Assembly: GCA_963849305.1 (NCBI GenBank)
Contig: CAWKGV010000003.1
Location: 1 to 64,000 of the forward strand
Source: CAWKGV01 sp963849305
GTDB taxonomy: Bacteria > Pseudomonadota > Alphaproteobacteria > Acetobacterales > Acetobacteraceae
Length of the DNA stretch: 64,000 bases
Direction of reading: 5' to 3'
Below the pieces are notes generated by a model, which was given only the letters and a program-made list of their open reading frames with translations, was not told the origin of the DNA and ran no database searches. The position numbers and the translations under genes are program-made. This document shows positions 34,028 to 42,082 of the stretch, one piece after another. The stretch's first letter is position 1. Each line of letters starts with the position of its first letter.

Positions 34028-35559
34028 GCGAACAGGCCGTGAAGGTACCAGCGCGGGGTTCGCCCGTTGCAGTGCAGGCCGGTGCGAAAGAGCCAGAACT
34101 GGGCGCCCTCGGTGTCCTCCACGCGATAGTAGTCGCGGATCAGATCGGTTTCCGGTCGATATTTGGTCGGGTTGCGGCGCCACCATTCGGCGCTGATGCG
34201 CTCGGGGCCTGCCGCGGCGCGTACACGATGCAGGGCGCCGCGCCAGCGGAACACCAGTGGCGGATCATCCGGCACCGGCGCGGTGGTTTCGATCGGCTCC
34301 GGACGGTGTAGTAGGCGGATGGGGCGTGGAGCAGCGGGATCTGCTACCCAAGAAGGCGAGGCGGCAGTAGGCAGAGGTGGGAGGCGCTGCGTGGCGCGTT
34401 CCGGTACATGACTTGCGAAAGGTGCCACGCGCCAGACCCGCTCCGGCCCCAGCCGGTTGACGAGGCGATCCACTACGCCGCCCAGCCGACCAGCGATCTC
34501 GCCGCAACCGAAGTCTGCAAGCCGAACCTGCTGGGCCTGCATGTATCCCACTTTCTCGGCTTCTAACGTGATGACCTCGACGCCGAACCCTGGATCGACC
34601 GTTTCAAGCTTCTCAATTAAGAGTTTGGCAAGATAGGCCGGCTCGCGGATAAGCAGAGTAGTGGCGACGGAGATTCCTGGGGCGCTGCCGTCCACCCGGA
34701 AGAAACGAGCGGCAAAAAGGCGTCCACCCTTATCCTGTGCGATGAGGCGCGCACCCAAGCGTTGGGTGAGCCCGATAATAGCGCGAGCTAGGTCCTCAGG
34801 CGCGCCGATCGGCTCCGAGAACGCCAGACGCTCGAGCCAGGAGACCGGGGGCCGTGGCCAGGCAATCACGTCCTCCGCCGCCCCCAGTGTCTGATCCAGT
34901 CGCAGAACCGGCATCGGGCCGAAACGGGCGGTGAGTTCGGAGCGCGGAATGCGCAGCAACTCTTTCACCCGACGCAATCCGAGCCGGCGAAGCCCAGCAA
35001 CAGTTCGGGGATCGAGCCGGAGAGCTTCTATTGGCAACTCATTCAAGGTGACGCGCTCCTGGCTTGGCGAGAGGACGACCGGAGCGCTGTCTGTCGTGGT
35101 ATGCGCTAAAGCCCAGGCCGCCCCCGTGGTCTCGGCGACGGCAATTCGGTAGGATATGGCGCTGCGTTCCAACCGGATGGCAAGGTGGCGTGCAAGCCCG
35201 GCTTCTCCCGCAAAGAAATGTCCACATCCAGTGATATCGAGCCATAGCCCATCGGGCGGGGCTGGCGCGGCGAGGGGCGTGTAACGCTCGCACCAGGTGG
35301 CAAGTGCATCGAGCGCCGTAGCGTCGGCGCTGGAATTGGCCTCCACGGGAATTAGGGCGGGGCAAATCGCGCGTGCGTTCGTCAGCGTCTGACCGGGGCG
35401 CAGCCCTTGTGCTTCCCCCGCCGGGCCCACTGCCACCAAGCGGCGGACTCCCAGAACGCTTTCAACCGTCACTAGCGGTCTATTCGGCACGCTGGAGAGG
35501 CTGCGCGTCAGGCGCGTGATCGGCCAGTGCGGTAACCACGCGCAGAGGATGCGCCGCAT
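34024..35559 (-). CDS. imuB: ImuB, Y-family polymerase-like mutagenesis protein
   Basis: A 511-residue DinB/UmuC-like protein that links DnaE2 to the beta clamp during translesion synthesis; it is usually catalytically dead. The palm is recognisable (LVTVESVLGVRRLVAVGPAG, PDGLWLDITGCGHFFAGEAG), with the acidic polymerase residues altered as in other ImuB proteins. A helix-hairpin-helix region (VAGLRRLGLRRVKELLRIPR) and a little-finger-like part follow; the C-terminal 100 residues (PLVFRWRGALHRV, ISAEWWRR, YYRVEDTEGAQFWLF) are the typical ImuB end. Overlaps imuA by 80 bases and dnaE2 by four. Confidence 0.92.
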   Translation of the reverse strand: MRRILCAWLPHWPITRLTRSLSSVPNRPLVTVESVLGVRRLVAVGPAGEAQGLRPGQTLTNARAICPALIPVEANSSADATALDALATWCERYTPLAAPAPPDGLWLDITGCGHFFAGEAGLARHLAIRLERSAISYRIAVAETTGAAWALAHTTTDSAPVVLSPSQERVTLNELPIEALRLDPRTVAGLRRLGLRRVKELLRIPRSELTARFGPMPVLRLDQTLGAAEDVIAWPRPPVSWLERLAFSEPIGAPEDLARAIIGLTQRLGARLIAQDKGGRLFAARFFRVDGSAPGISVATTLLIREPAYLAKLLIEKLETVDPGFGVEVITLEAEKVGYMQAQQVRLADFGCGEIAGRLGGVVDRLVNRLGPERVWRVAPFASHVPERATQRLPPLPTAASPSWVADPAAPRPIRLLHRPEPIETTAPVPDDPPLVFRWRGALHRVRAAAGPERISAEWWRRNPTKYRPETDLIRDYYRVEDTEGAQFWLFRTGLHCNGRTPRWYLHGLFA

Positions 35560-36319
35560 CTTCTGATGCCTCCATGATCCATGTGCCGGGTCGGCCTCCG
35601 CGTGCCTGGGTTAGCGCTACATGCCAGCGCGGGGCCCCGGGCTCTCGGGCCTCGTGTGCTCTCTGGACCGGGGCGAGGTGCCAGCGGGTGACGGAGGCAG
35701 TGGCCTCTCGACCTTCCCCCTGTTGCCCACGTGGCCAGCGTCGTAGCACAAAGCCGGTAACTCCGCACCGAAGGCAGGCGAGTTGCAGACGACGCGAGGC
35801 GATGCGATCGAACACCCCCGCCTCTCCCACCACCGCCGCCACGCTCCCCTCTTGCAAAGCGATCTCCATGGCGCCCAGCGTGTCAGCATTCTTGTCAGGT
35901 CGGACCAGCACGAGCCGGGCAGGATCTAACCCGTACGACAGCAATCCGTGAGGATAGAGATCGGCGGAAGGAGTGATCCAGAAGATCGGCCGAGTGGGGG
36001 CAATACGCGCAAGCAAAATAGCCGCAAAGGCGGCAGGCAGCACCCCGGTCTGCGCCTGCAGGCCCGCCGCTGCGATTTCATGCAATTGCCCGAGCGGGAG
36101 GCCACCTCCTGGGAGGCAGGCATCCACGCGGGGGTCGCCAAACGGCAGCAGACTGCCGGGCAATCGAGGAGGACGCAGCTTATTCTTGAGCGCGGCTAGA
36201 TGCGCCGGCAAAGCCGGCGCGCGGCTCGGTAAAGCGGTTCGTCCAAGCCCTCCCAAAGAGCAAGGGCCAAAGGACGAGTGGCCAAAAGAGGGGTGCGGGG
36301 TGTAAAATAGGTGGCACAT
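35480..36319 (-). CDS. imuA: ImuA, RecA-like SOS mutagenesis accessory protein
   Basis: A 279-residue RecA/SulA-like protein, first gene of the imuA-imuB-dnaE2 operon. The fold shows as VDACLPGGGLPLGQLHEIAA, LLARIAPTRPIFWITP, a YPHGLLSYGLDPARLVLV segment and C-terminal GRPGTWIMEASEDA. The Walker A of RecA is degenerate, as in the family. The ATG at 36319 lies only five bases from the LexA box; the first 40 residues look atypical, so the true start may be an internal TTG or GTG. The LexA box puts the operon in the SOS response. Confidence 0.87.
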   Translation of the reverse strand: MCHLFYTPHPSFGHSSFGPCSLGGLGRTALPSRAPALPAHLAALKNKLRPPRLPGSLLPFGDPRVDACLPGGGLPLGQLHEIAAAGLQAQTGVLPAAFAAILLARIAPTRPIFWITPSADLYPHGLLSYGLDPARLVLVRPDKNADTLGAMEIALQEGSVAAVVGEAGVFDRIASRRLQLACLRCGVTGFVLRRWPRGQQGEGREATASVTRWHLAPVQRAHEAREPGAPRWHVALTQARGGRPGTWIMEASEDAAHPLRVVTALADHAPDAQPLQRAE

Positions 36320-36324
36320 AGGGT

Positions 36325-36339
36325 GTTCACTATTTGTTC
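36325..36339 (-). promoter_or_regulatory. LexA (SOS) box for imuA-imuB-dnaE2
   Basis: GTTC-ACTATTT-GTTC: two GTTC half sites spaced by seven bases, the exact consensus of alphaproteobacterial LexA. It stands in the 105-base divergent gap between imuA and the cupin gene, at the expected distance to repress the mutagenesis operon. Confidence 0.88.
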
Positions 36340-36424
36340 TAACTGCTCTGAGTCAACCGTCTGATTGAGACATGTTATGCTGGACCAAACCGAGCACCAG
36401 CCGGGCGAAGAGGAGGGACGCAGC

Positions 36425-36919
36425 ATGAGTCATGAGCCTCAATGCGAGCCACCGGCGCTCAGCTCAACGGATTGGCGCCATCACGGGGTCCGCGTGATCA
36501 AGGGTGCGCAGCTTGATCCCAATACGCCGCAAACGCCGGGTATGAACCGCGCTGCGGCGATCAACGCTGCGCGGGTTGGTGCCCAGAAGATTTGGGCCGG
36601 TACCGTCAGTATCTACCCCAACGCAAAGACAGGAGCGCACCATCACGGGGCGCTAGAAAGCGTGATCTACGTAGTCCGAGGCAGGGCGCGAATGCGCTGG
36701 GGCGAGAAACTTGAGTTCGTTGCAGAAGCTGAACCGGGTGATTTCATCTTCGTACCGCCCTATGTTCCTCACCAGGAGATCAACGCCAGTTCCGATGAGG
36801 CCTTGGAATGTGTGCTTGTGCGCAGTGACAATGAGGCGCTGGTGGTGAACCTCGAAATCGAGCCAGTCGAAAGGCCTGAGGAAGTCTATTGGATCGATCC
36901 GATACACAAGCATCCGTAA
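36425..36919 (+). CDS. cupin-domain protein
   Basis: A 164-residue single cupin. Motif 1 is TGAHHHGALESVIYVVRGRA (His-His-x-x-x-x-Glu metal ligands) and motif 2 is EPGDFIFVPPYVPHQEIN with the third His. The ATG at 36425 has GGAGGGA upstream; an earlier start (36365 or 36377) is less likely. The substrate cannot be told from sequence; proteins of this kind are small-molecule-binding or isomerase-like. It is transcribed away from imuA and converges on the next gene. Confidence 0.8.
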   Translation: MSHEPQCEPPALSSTDWRHHGVRVIKGAQLDPNTPQTPGMNRAAAINAARVGAQKIWAGTVSIYPNAKTGAHHHGALESVIYVVRGRARMRWGEKLEFVAEAEPGDFIFVPPYVPHQEINASSDEALECVLVRSDNEALVVNLEIEPVERPEEVYWIDPIHKHP

Positions 36920-36934
36920 CGCGCGCGCTCGCGT

Positions 36935-38035
36935 TCAGGTATACGTCGCGCGTAGGCAGTGAACTAGCGGGTTGTGGGTCTCGGGGCGCATCAGATGCGG
37001 GAACAGGCGGCTGGGCCGGCCTATATGCCTGCGTCGATAATCCACCATGTCAAACCTCGGCGAAGGATTGATGTCCTGAAGCGTCCCGACCTGTAGGTAA
37101 TGAGCAAATGCATCGCTATTCGGACCTAACTTCGAATCGCATTGTCGTACATACCAGATGACGTCAAACAGTGCGTTTGGGCTATGAGCGTGATCGCGCC
37201 GATGTGCCAGGAAGTGCGCCAGAGCGTTCTCGCTCGCGCTCAATCTATAAGTCTCGCGATACCAGGACGGATCGAAATACACGATAGGCCTGCGGCTTGC
37301 TGCCTCACCCTCAAGAATATAATGTACTAGCGGGTTGATTTTCAGGCGCGAAATTCGAAGGTTAGTTTGTAGGTACCAAGCCGTGTCAAAGTAAATATTT
37401 GGCTTGCGATGCTCTTGCCAGCCCCAGCGACAGAAATGCTCGATCGGATCGATCTCCGCCGCATGCACATCACTGGCGTTGATCAGATAGTAATTTGGGT
37501 CGAGGAGCCCAGATTTGGCGATGACCACAGCATCCTGGTCCATGGCACGCTCGCCGCGCGCAACCTCATCGAGGAAGGGAAGGAACGGGTCGCAGCCCGT
37601 CTCTGCTTCATGCAGATACGGTCGCAAGCGCGGGATTGCATAGAGCGCGGGGCTCGGGAGAGTACAGCCGCCGAAGCGGCGCGAGAGAAAGTCTCTGAGA
37701 GCAAGCTCGTTTTTCGGTATCTCGTAGGCGAAGCGGTACCAAACCGGGTCGAAATAGGGCATTGGCCGGCGACCCTCATATTCGCCATGTCGTATGTAGT
37801 GCAGCAGAGGGTTCATGCCCGCTTGTGCGACGTCGGGGTAGCGTGATATATACCAATGCCCATCGAAATATGGGTTTGGCCTGCGACCCTCGATCCATCC
37901 GTACTCACAATAATGCGCGAGAGGATCGATTCCGGCCGCGCGGACGTCAGGATGGGCGTCGGTGTAATACGCTGCGTCGAACACATCCGCAGCGGCAAGC
38001 TCCTCTAGAGCGGAGGTCATGTCCGTTTCAGGCAT
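36935..38035 (-). CDS. protein of about eight FD-x-x-WY repeats
   Basis: A 366-residue protein made almost wholly of units of 36-38 residues: FD-x-x-WY, a DV/AG segment, NPLLHYIRHGEYEGRRP-like, and Pro before the next FD. Clear starts are FDAAYY, FDGHWY, FDPVWY, LDPNYY, FDTAWY, FDPSWY, FDVIWY and FDMVDY; later units are more divergent. I recall this unit fused to glycosyltransferases in surface-polysaccharide clusters, but here it stands alone with no transferase domain. It follows the TPR/GT9 genes at two bases distance in the same direction, so they probably form an operon. Confidence 0.65.
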   Translation of the reverse strand: MPETDMTSALEELAAADVFDAAYYTDAHPDVRAAGIDPLAHYCEYGWIEGRRPNPYFDGHWYISRYPDVAQAGMNPLLHYIRHGEYEGRRPMPYFDPVWYRFAYEIPKNELALRDFLSRRFGGCTLPSPALYAIPRLRPYLHEAETGCDPFLPFLDEVARGERAMDQDAVVIAKSGLLDPNYYLINASDVHAAEIDPIEHFCRWGWQEHRKPNIYFDTAWYLQTNLRISRLKINPLVHYILEGEAASRRPIVYFDPSWYRETYRLSASENALAHFLAHRRDHAHSPNALFDVIWYVRQCDSKLGPNSDAFAHYLQVGTLQDINPSPRFDMVDYRRRHIGRPSRLFPHLMRPETHNPLVHCLRATYT

Positions 38036-38037
38036 GT

Positions 38038-38880
38038 TCAGTCCGCCGCGATACCTTCACTGCGCGGAAGTTCAGCCGAGAGCGCCGCGGCGACCTCGGC
38101 AATCAGCGAATCCCATGCACCCGGCATCGCTTGGCGGAACAGTCGCACCGTCGGATACCAGGGGCTATCCACGCGGTCGAGAAGCCAACGCCAGTCAGGC
38201 GCCTTAGGCAGCATAATGAAGGTTGGTTTGCCGAGCGCGCCCGAGAGGTGCCCAACCGCAGTGTCCACCGTGATCACCATGTCGAGGTTGGTGATAAGTG
38301 CGGCGGTTTCATCAAAGTCGCCAAGTTGACCTGAGATGTCGGCAAGACCGGGAAAGAGCCTAAGCCACTCGGTGTCGATCTGCGGCATCGGCTTCTGGAG
38401 TGAAACGAAACGCGCTGGTACGGCGGCGGCGATCGGGGCGAGCTGGGTTAACCGAATCGAGCGACGGCGATCGTTTGGATGGGTTGGGCGTCCGCTCCAG
38501 GCGATGCCGATGCGGGGCAATCCAGGCGGGTGCTGTGCTTGCAGCCAGGCTGACCACTTCGCTACCAATGCTGGATCTGGGGTCAGGTACGGAACGGCCG
38601 TGGGAATCGTTTCTAACGTGGTTCGGAATATCAACGCCAAACTGGAGAGGCGACAATAGGCGGCGTGGGCAGGTATCTCGTTCCAGCGATGGAAGCTACG
38701 CGACACGCCTGGGATGCGAGCGAGTAGCCGGGTCATCTCGGTGCTACAGCCGAGCAGCACTTCCTCGCATCGCCCAGCCACCATTGGAATGTAGCGGGCG
38801 AACTGGATCGTGTCGCCGTAGCCCTGGTCGCCAATCAGCAGGATTTTGCCGCCGGCGATCCGCATTCCGTTCCAGGGCAT
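38038..38880 (-). pseudogene. glycosyltransferase-9-like domain, C-terminal part of a frameshifted gene
   Basis: A 280-residue frame starting MPWNGMRIAGGKILLIGDQG, with QFARYIPMVAGRCEEVLLGC, IGIAWSGRPTHPNDRRRSI and ITVDTAVGHLSGALGKPTFI, the pattern of heptosyltransferase-like domains that follow TPR repeats. Upstream, in the same frame, the expected connector (NQTEAGRGLLPKITS) can be read without a start codon back to 38926-38927, where one extra base separates it from the TPR part. The ATG at 38880 is thus an internal Met of the original protein, although it could serve as a start. Confidence 0.75.
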
Positions 38881-38914
38881 AGAGGTAATTTTTGGCAGCA
38901 GTCCGCGGCCGGCC

Positions 38915-39454
38915 TCAGTCTGGTTCCTCCATTCGGTACTCGAGCCAGCCCGGGTCCATCTCGCCGCGGGCGAGGAGGTTCTGAGCTAGTGCCAGATGCG
39001 CATCAGCGTGCTGATCATTGATGCCCACCGCCCTCAGGAGGCACGCAACCGCCCGCTCCCGATCATCGAGATCGGTGAATACGAGGGAGAGGTTGACCAA
39101 GTTATCCGGCCCATCTGGGGCTAGTCGAATTGCGTCCTGCCCGGCTTGCAGGGCGAGTTCGAGCCGGTTGGTGATCCGGTAGAGGCTACAGAGGTTCGCG
39201 TGCCACGCGGCGACTGTCGGCTGGAGCCTGACGGCACGCTCGAGATTTTCGATCGCCCGTTCAACTTGGCCGGTTTGCGTATATACCATGCCGAGCAGCG
39301 CAATTGCGTCCGGATGATCGGGGGTGACAGCGAGCACGTCACTGCAAATCCCGCTGGCTTCTCCGAAGCGCTTGGCTTGGGCGGCGGTTTGCGCTCGGGC
39401 AAGCGCCTGGCCCGGTGTTTCCGGAGTTAGCTGCCGTTGTTCGATGGTGCTCAC
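38915..39454 (-). pseudogene. TPR domain, N-terminal part of a frameshifted TPR-GT9 gene
   Basis: A 179-residue frame with about four tetratricopeptide repeats (AIALLGMVYTQTGQVERAIE, AVRLQPTVAAWHANLCSLYR, DAIRLAPDGPDNLVNLSLVF, AHLALAQNLLARGEMDPGWL). The typical TPR-to-transferase junction WLEYRM is reached, then the frame ends EEPD and stops. With one G removed at 38926-38927 it continues into the GT9-like part. Original product: a TPR-glycosyltransferase of about 470 residues. Confidence 0.75.
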
Positions 39455-39556
39455 GGCTCGGGCGCGGGCTCCGGCCGGCCTGGCACGTCGAGAACCGAAA
39501 TGCTCGGGCTCAACCAGCCCAGAATGCTCAACTGCAAGTCTTTGCCTCTTACTGCG

Positions 39557-40555
39557 TCAGAAGGTGAGGAGCCGGGCAATATCCTTGCCCCGTTCCGCTG
39601 GCGCGTCATAGTCGAGCGCCGGACCGGCCGGGACGATGCCTGTGGGGTTAATGCGCTTGTGACTCATGTAATAGTGCCGCTTGATGTGGAAAAAATTAAC
39701 CGTGGGCGCAATTCCTTGCCATTGGTAAAAGTCGCGCGTATAGGCCCAGAGATTCCGGTAATCGATCAGTCGGCGGACGTTGCATTTGAAATGGCCAAAA
39801 TAAACAGCGTCGAATCGTATCAGAGTCGTAAACAAACGAATATCGGTCTCCGTAAGCTGGTCCCCGCACAGGAAACGTGTGTGCGACAGCCGCTCCTCAA
39901 GCCAGTCGAGTGTCTCGAACAGCGGGGAAATAGCATCCTCGTAGGCCCGCTGGCTAGTCGCGAATCCCGCTTTATACACACCATTGTTGAGAGTGTCGTA
40001 GATGCGGTCGTTGAGCGCGTCGATTTCGGCCCGCAACGACCTCGGATAATAGTCGCCGGGCGTCGCGCCGATGGCGTCGAAGGCGCTGTTGAACATGCGA
40101 ACGATGTCCGCGGATTCGTTGTTCACGATAGCTTGCGTGTGTCGATCCCAGAGCACGGGCACGTTGACGCGCCCGGAGTAAGTTTGGTCGGCGCGGGTAT
40201 AGATCTCGTGCAGGTGGCGGCAGTTGAACAGCGGGTCCGGAATAACGCCTTCCCCGGGATCGAAACTCCAGCCTTGTTCCGCCATCAACCAGTGGGTCAC
40301 CGAGATCGGGACGATCTCATCCAACCCCTTGAGTGAGCGCATAATCAACGTGCGATGAGCCCAAGGGCAGGCAAGCGATACATAGAGGTGATATCGCCCC
40401 CTGGCCGCCGCGAAGCCGTCGTGGCCCGTTGGACCGGGGCGGCCATCCGGGGTGATCCAGTTGCGGAACACCGTTTCCGGCCGGACAAAGCGGCCGTCGG
40501 CCTTCCCGGGTTCGGCCTGGTCCTGCCAGACACCGTCCACCAACAGCCCCATCAC
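39557..40555 (-). CDS. glutathionyl-hydroquinone reductase (GST, YqjG/ECM4 type)
   Basis: A 332-residue omega-like glutathione transferase. The active-site Cys is in SLACPWAHRTLI (CPWAHR motif), followed by the long loop typical of this family, NVPVLWDRHTQAIVNNESAD (cis-Pro and Glu/Ser glutathione site), and a C-terminal helical domain with GDQLTETDIRLFTTLIRFD. The enzyme reduces glutathionyl-hydroquinones in the cytoplasm. The length and all motifs are complete. Stands alone between the TPR gene and the S24 gene. Confidence 0.9.
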   Translation of the reverse strand: MMGLLVDGVWQDQAEPGKADGRFVRPETVFRNWITPDGRPGPTGHDGFAAARGRYHLYVSLACPWAHRTLIMRSLKGLDEIVPISVTHWLMAEQGWSFDPGEGVIPDPLFNCRHLHEIYTRADQTYSGRVNVPVLWDRHTQAIVNNESADIVRMFNSAFDAIGATPGDYYPRSLRAEIDALNDRIYDTLNNGVYKAGFATSQRAYEDAISPLFETLDWLEERLSHTRFLCGDQLTETDIRLFTTLIRFDAVYFGHFKCNVRRLIDYRNLWAYTRDFYQWQGIAPTVNFFHIKRHYYMSHKRINPTGIVPAGPALDYDAPAERGKDIARLLTF

Positions 40556-40679
40556 CGCTCCTGTAGCGTCTTATCCTGGTTCAGCCCTAGATTTCGACGA
40601 GACAACGCTCCGACCTACCTTTCGCCATGCCACATCAAAGTGTTGGCCCGTGCGGTGCGTCAAGCTCGATTGCGACCCG

Positions 40680-41330
40680 CTACTGGCTAGCCCAAACAAT
40701 CCGGTGCATCCAGGAGACCTCCGAAAGATCGAAGCTGTGGTCCGGATGTGCGGGATTAAGGCTCTTCAGCTCTACCCGGCGCGCCGACCGGCGCGCCAAC
40801 TGCTTAGCCATCACCTGGCCGTTAGTGACGCGGACCACCACGCGGTCACCGCGCCGGATGGGGGCAGTGGGGGAGACGACCACCATGTCGCCGTCGCGAA
40901 ACACCGGCTCCATGGAATCGCCGCTGATTTCGAGCGCATACGCATTTGGGTCTGCCATGTCCGGCAGGCTGACCTCGTCCCATCCGCCGCCTACCGGGTA
41001 GCCTCCATCGTCGAAAAACCCATCGCTGCCAGCCTGCGCCAGACCGATCAGCGGTATGCGCCGGCCGGCGCTGCGGGGTAGCCCGGCGCTGGACAGAGCC
41101 CGGGCGCCAGTCACCAGAGCGGTGAAGGCTTCGAGGCTGGCCCCAGTCGCGCCGAGCACTTTGGCTACGCTCTCGGTGCTGGGCCAGCGTGCGCGCCCGT
41201 CCGGCATACGCCGTTTTGATGGGTTAAAGGTCGTCGGATCAAGCCCGGCCCGCTTAGCCAGGCCAGAGGCGGATAACCCATTCTCCGCAGCGAGCGTATC
41301 GAGCGCGCGCCAGATGTCGTCGTGCTTCAT
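40680..41330 (-). CDS. S24-family peptidase transcriptional regulator (LexA/CI-like)
   Basis: A 216-residue repressor-like protein. The N-terminal helix-turn-helix (LAAENGLSASGLAKRAGLDP, RWPSTESVAKVLGATG) precedes a LexA-type peptidase: a possible self-cleavage Ala-Gly in GLAQAGSDG, the catalytic Ser in EISGDSMEPVFRDGD and the Lys in GQVMAKQL. This chromosomal form is common in Acetobacteraceae and is distinct from LexA itself. It is divergent from the conserved unknown gene at 41532, with a LexA box in the 201-base gap between them. Confidence 0.85.
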   Translation of the reverse strand: MKHDDIWRALDTLAAENGLSASGLAKRAGLDPTTFNPSKRRMPDGRARWPSTESVAKVLGATGASLEAFTALVTGARALSSAGLPRSAGRRIPLIGLAQAGSDGFFDDGGYPVGGGWDEVSLPDMADPNAYALEISGDSMEPVFRDGDMVVVSPTAPIRRGDRVVVRVTNGQVMAKQLARRSARRVELKSLNPAHPDHSFDLSEVSWMHRIVWASQ

Positions 41331-41469
41331 GCGTCAGACGCTGGATTGTTATGACCCGCGACTCGCGAGCGTTCGCCACTGTCCTAGGATTTCGGGCGGA
41401 AGGGAAGGGGCATGATAGGAAAGAAAATACCGGAACGCACTTGCAATGGTGTGCAACCTATGGTTCTAT

Positions 41470-41484
41470 GTTCCTGTTTCGTTC
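41470..41484 (+). promoter_or_regulatory. candidate LexA (SOS) box before the gene at 41532
   Basis: GTTC-CTGTTTC-GTTC, again GTTC-N7-GTTC without mismatch; a third GTTC lies at 41463-41466. It ends 47 bases before the ATG at 41532 and 140 bases from the start of the divergent S24 gene. The match equals that of the box before imuA. Confidence 0.7.
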
Positions 41485-41531
41485 AACCAGCACGTGCGCT
41501 TCAAGAAGCGCCGGGAAACAAAGAGGCCATT

Positions 41532-41921
41532 ATGCCAAGCCTAGCATCCGTGCGCCGAATGTCAGCGTACCCGACGACCGCTACCACGGCGCGGGTGCGT
41601 GCCGAGCCGTTCCGCAGCCCCGAGGAAGCTTGGTTTTGGACCATGGCCGCGCTTGTCGCCCGGCGTGAAGGGGCGCGCTTTACCGCAAATCGCGGACAGG
41701 TGACGCGCCCCTGCGAGCCGGACGATGTCGTGAAGTGCCTCGACACGCTTTATCGCCGACGGAAGTTAGACTTGGTCCATGCCCGTATCCTGCGTATCTG
41801 GGGCGAGCGGCAGGCTGCCCCGAACCCCGCCTTTGCGGCCGAGCGGTGCGATTGGCGTCTCTGGCGCGAGGCGATTGGCGCCCTGGAATGGCCGCTCCGC
41901 GTCAAAGGGATCGTAGTCTAA
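41532..41921 (+). CDS. conserved alphaproteobacterial protein of unknown function, probably SOS-regulated
   Basis: A 129-residue protein. Core motifs are RSPEEAWFWTMAALVARREG, RPCEPDDVVKCLDTLYRRRK, LVHARILRIWGER, RCDWRLWREAIGALEWPLRV and a KGIVV end. I recall the same pattern in other alphaproteobacteria without a known function. It is helical and basic, with no membrane segment. The frame extends upstream to 41412, over the LexA box, so the ATG at 41532 (GAGGCC upstream) or 41559 is the likely start. A LexA box suggests a role in the DNA-damage response. Confidence 0.75.
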   Translation: MPSLASVRRMSAYPTTATTARVRAEPFRSPEEAWFWTMAALVARREGARFTANRGQVTRPCEPDDVVKCLDTLYRRRKLDLVHARILRIWGERQAAPNPAFAAERCDWRLWREAIGALEWPLRVKGIVV

Positions 41922-41940
41922 GCAACTAGGAATATTTACC

Positions 41941-41969
41941 TTGACATTTCCTGCAATCAGCGGATAAAA
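41941..41969 (+). promoter_or_regulatory. sigma70-like promoter
   Basis: TTGACA at 41941-41946, a 17-base spacer and ATAAAA at 41964-41969. The -35 box is perfect and the -10 box is fair. It should drive the 78-residue gene at 42083 with an untranslated leader of about 105 bases. Confidence 0.55.
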
Positions 41970-42023
41970 CAAAACCATCGCCGGGCGAGATATGTTCGGT
42001 GATCTCCTCCTCACGGAAAACGT

Positions 42024-42060
42024 CAACGGGACCGCTGCGCGGTGTGCAGTGGTCCCGTTG
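42024..42060 (+). promoter_or_regulatory. 15-bp hairpin in the leader of the gene at 42083
   Basis: CAACGGGACCGCTGC (42024-42038) pairs with GCAGTGGTCCCGTTG (42046-42060) around a seven-base loop, with a single G-U pair. The following CTATTTAAAGG has no clear T tract, and AAAGGA right after it is the ribosome-binding site of the gene at 42083. A weaker hairpin (ATCGCCG with CGGTGAT) lies just upstream at about 41977-42003. It could be an RNA stabiliser, an attenuator or a weak terminator for the gene at 41532. Confidence 0.65.
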
Positions 42061-42082
42061 CTATTTAAAGGATGTCCTGGCC

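Noticed and set aside
41999..42082. N-terminal extension of the 78-residue gene
   Set aside because: It would translate through the 15-bp hairpin and lacks a ribosome-binding site; the ATG at 42083 has one.
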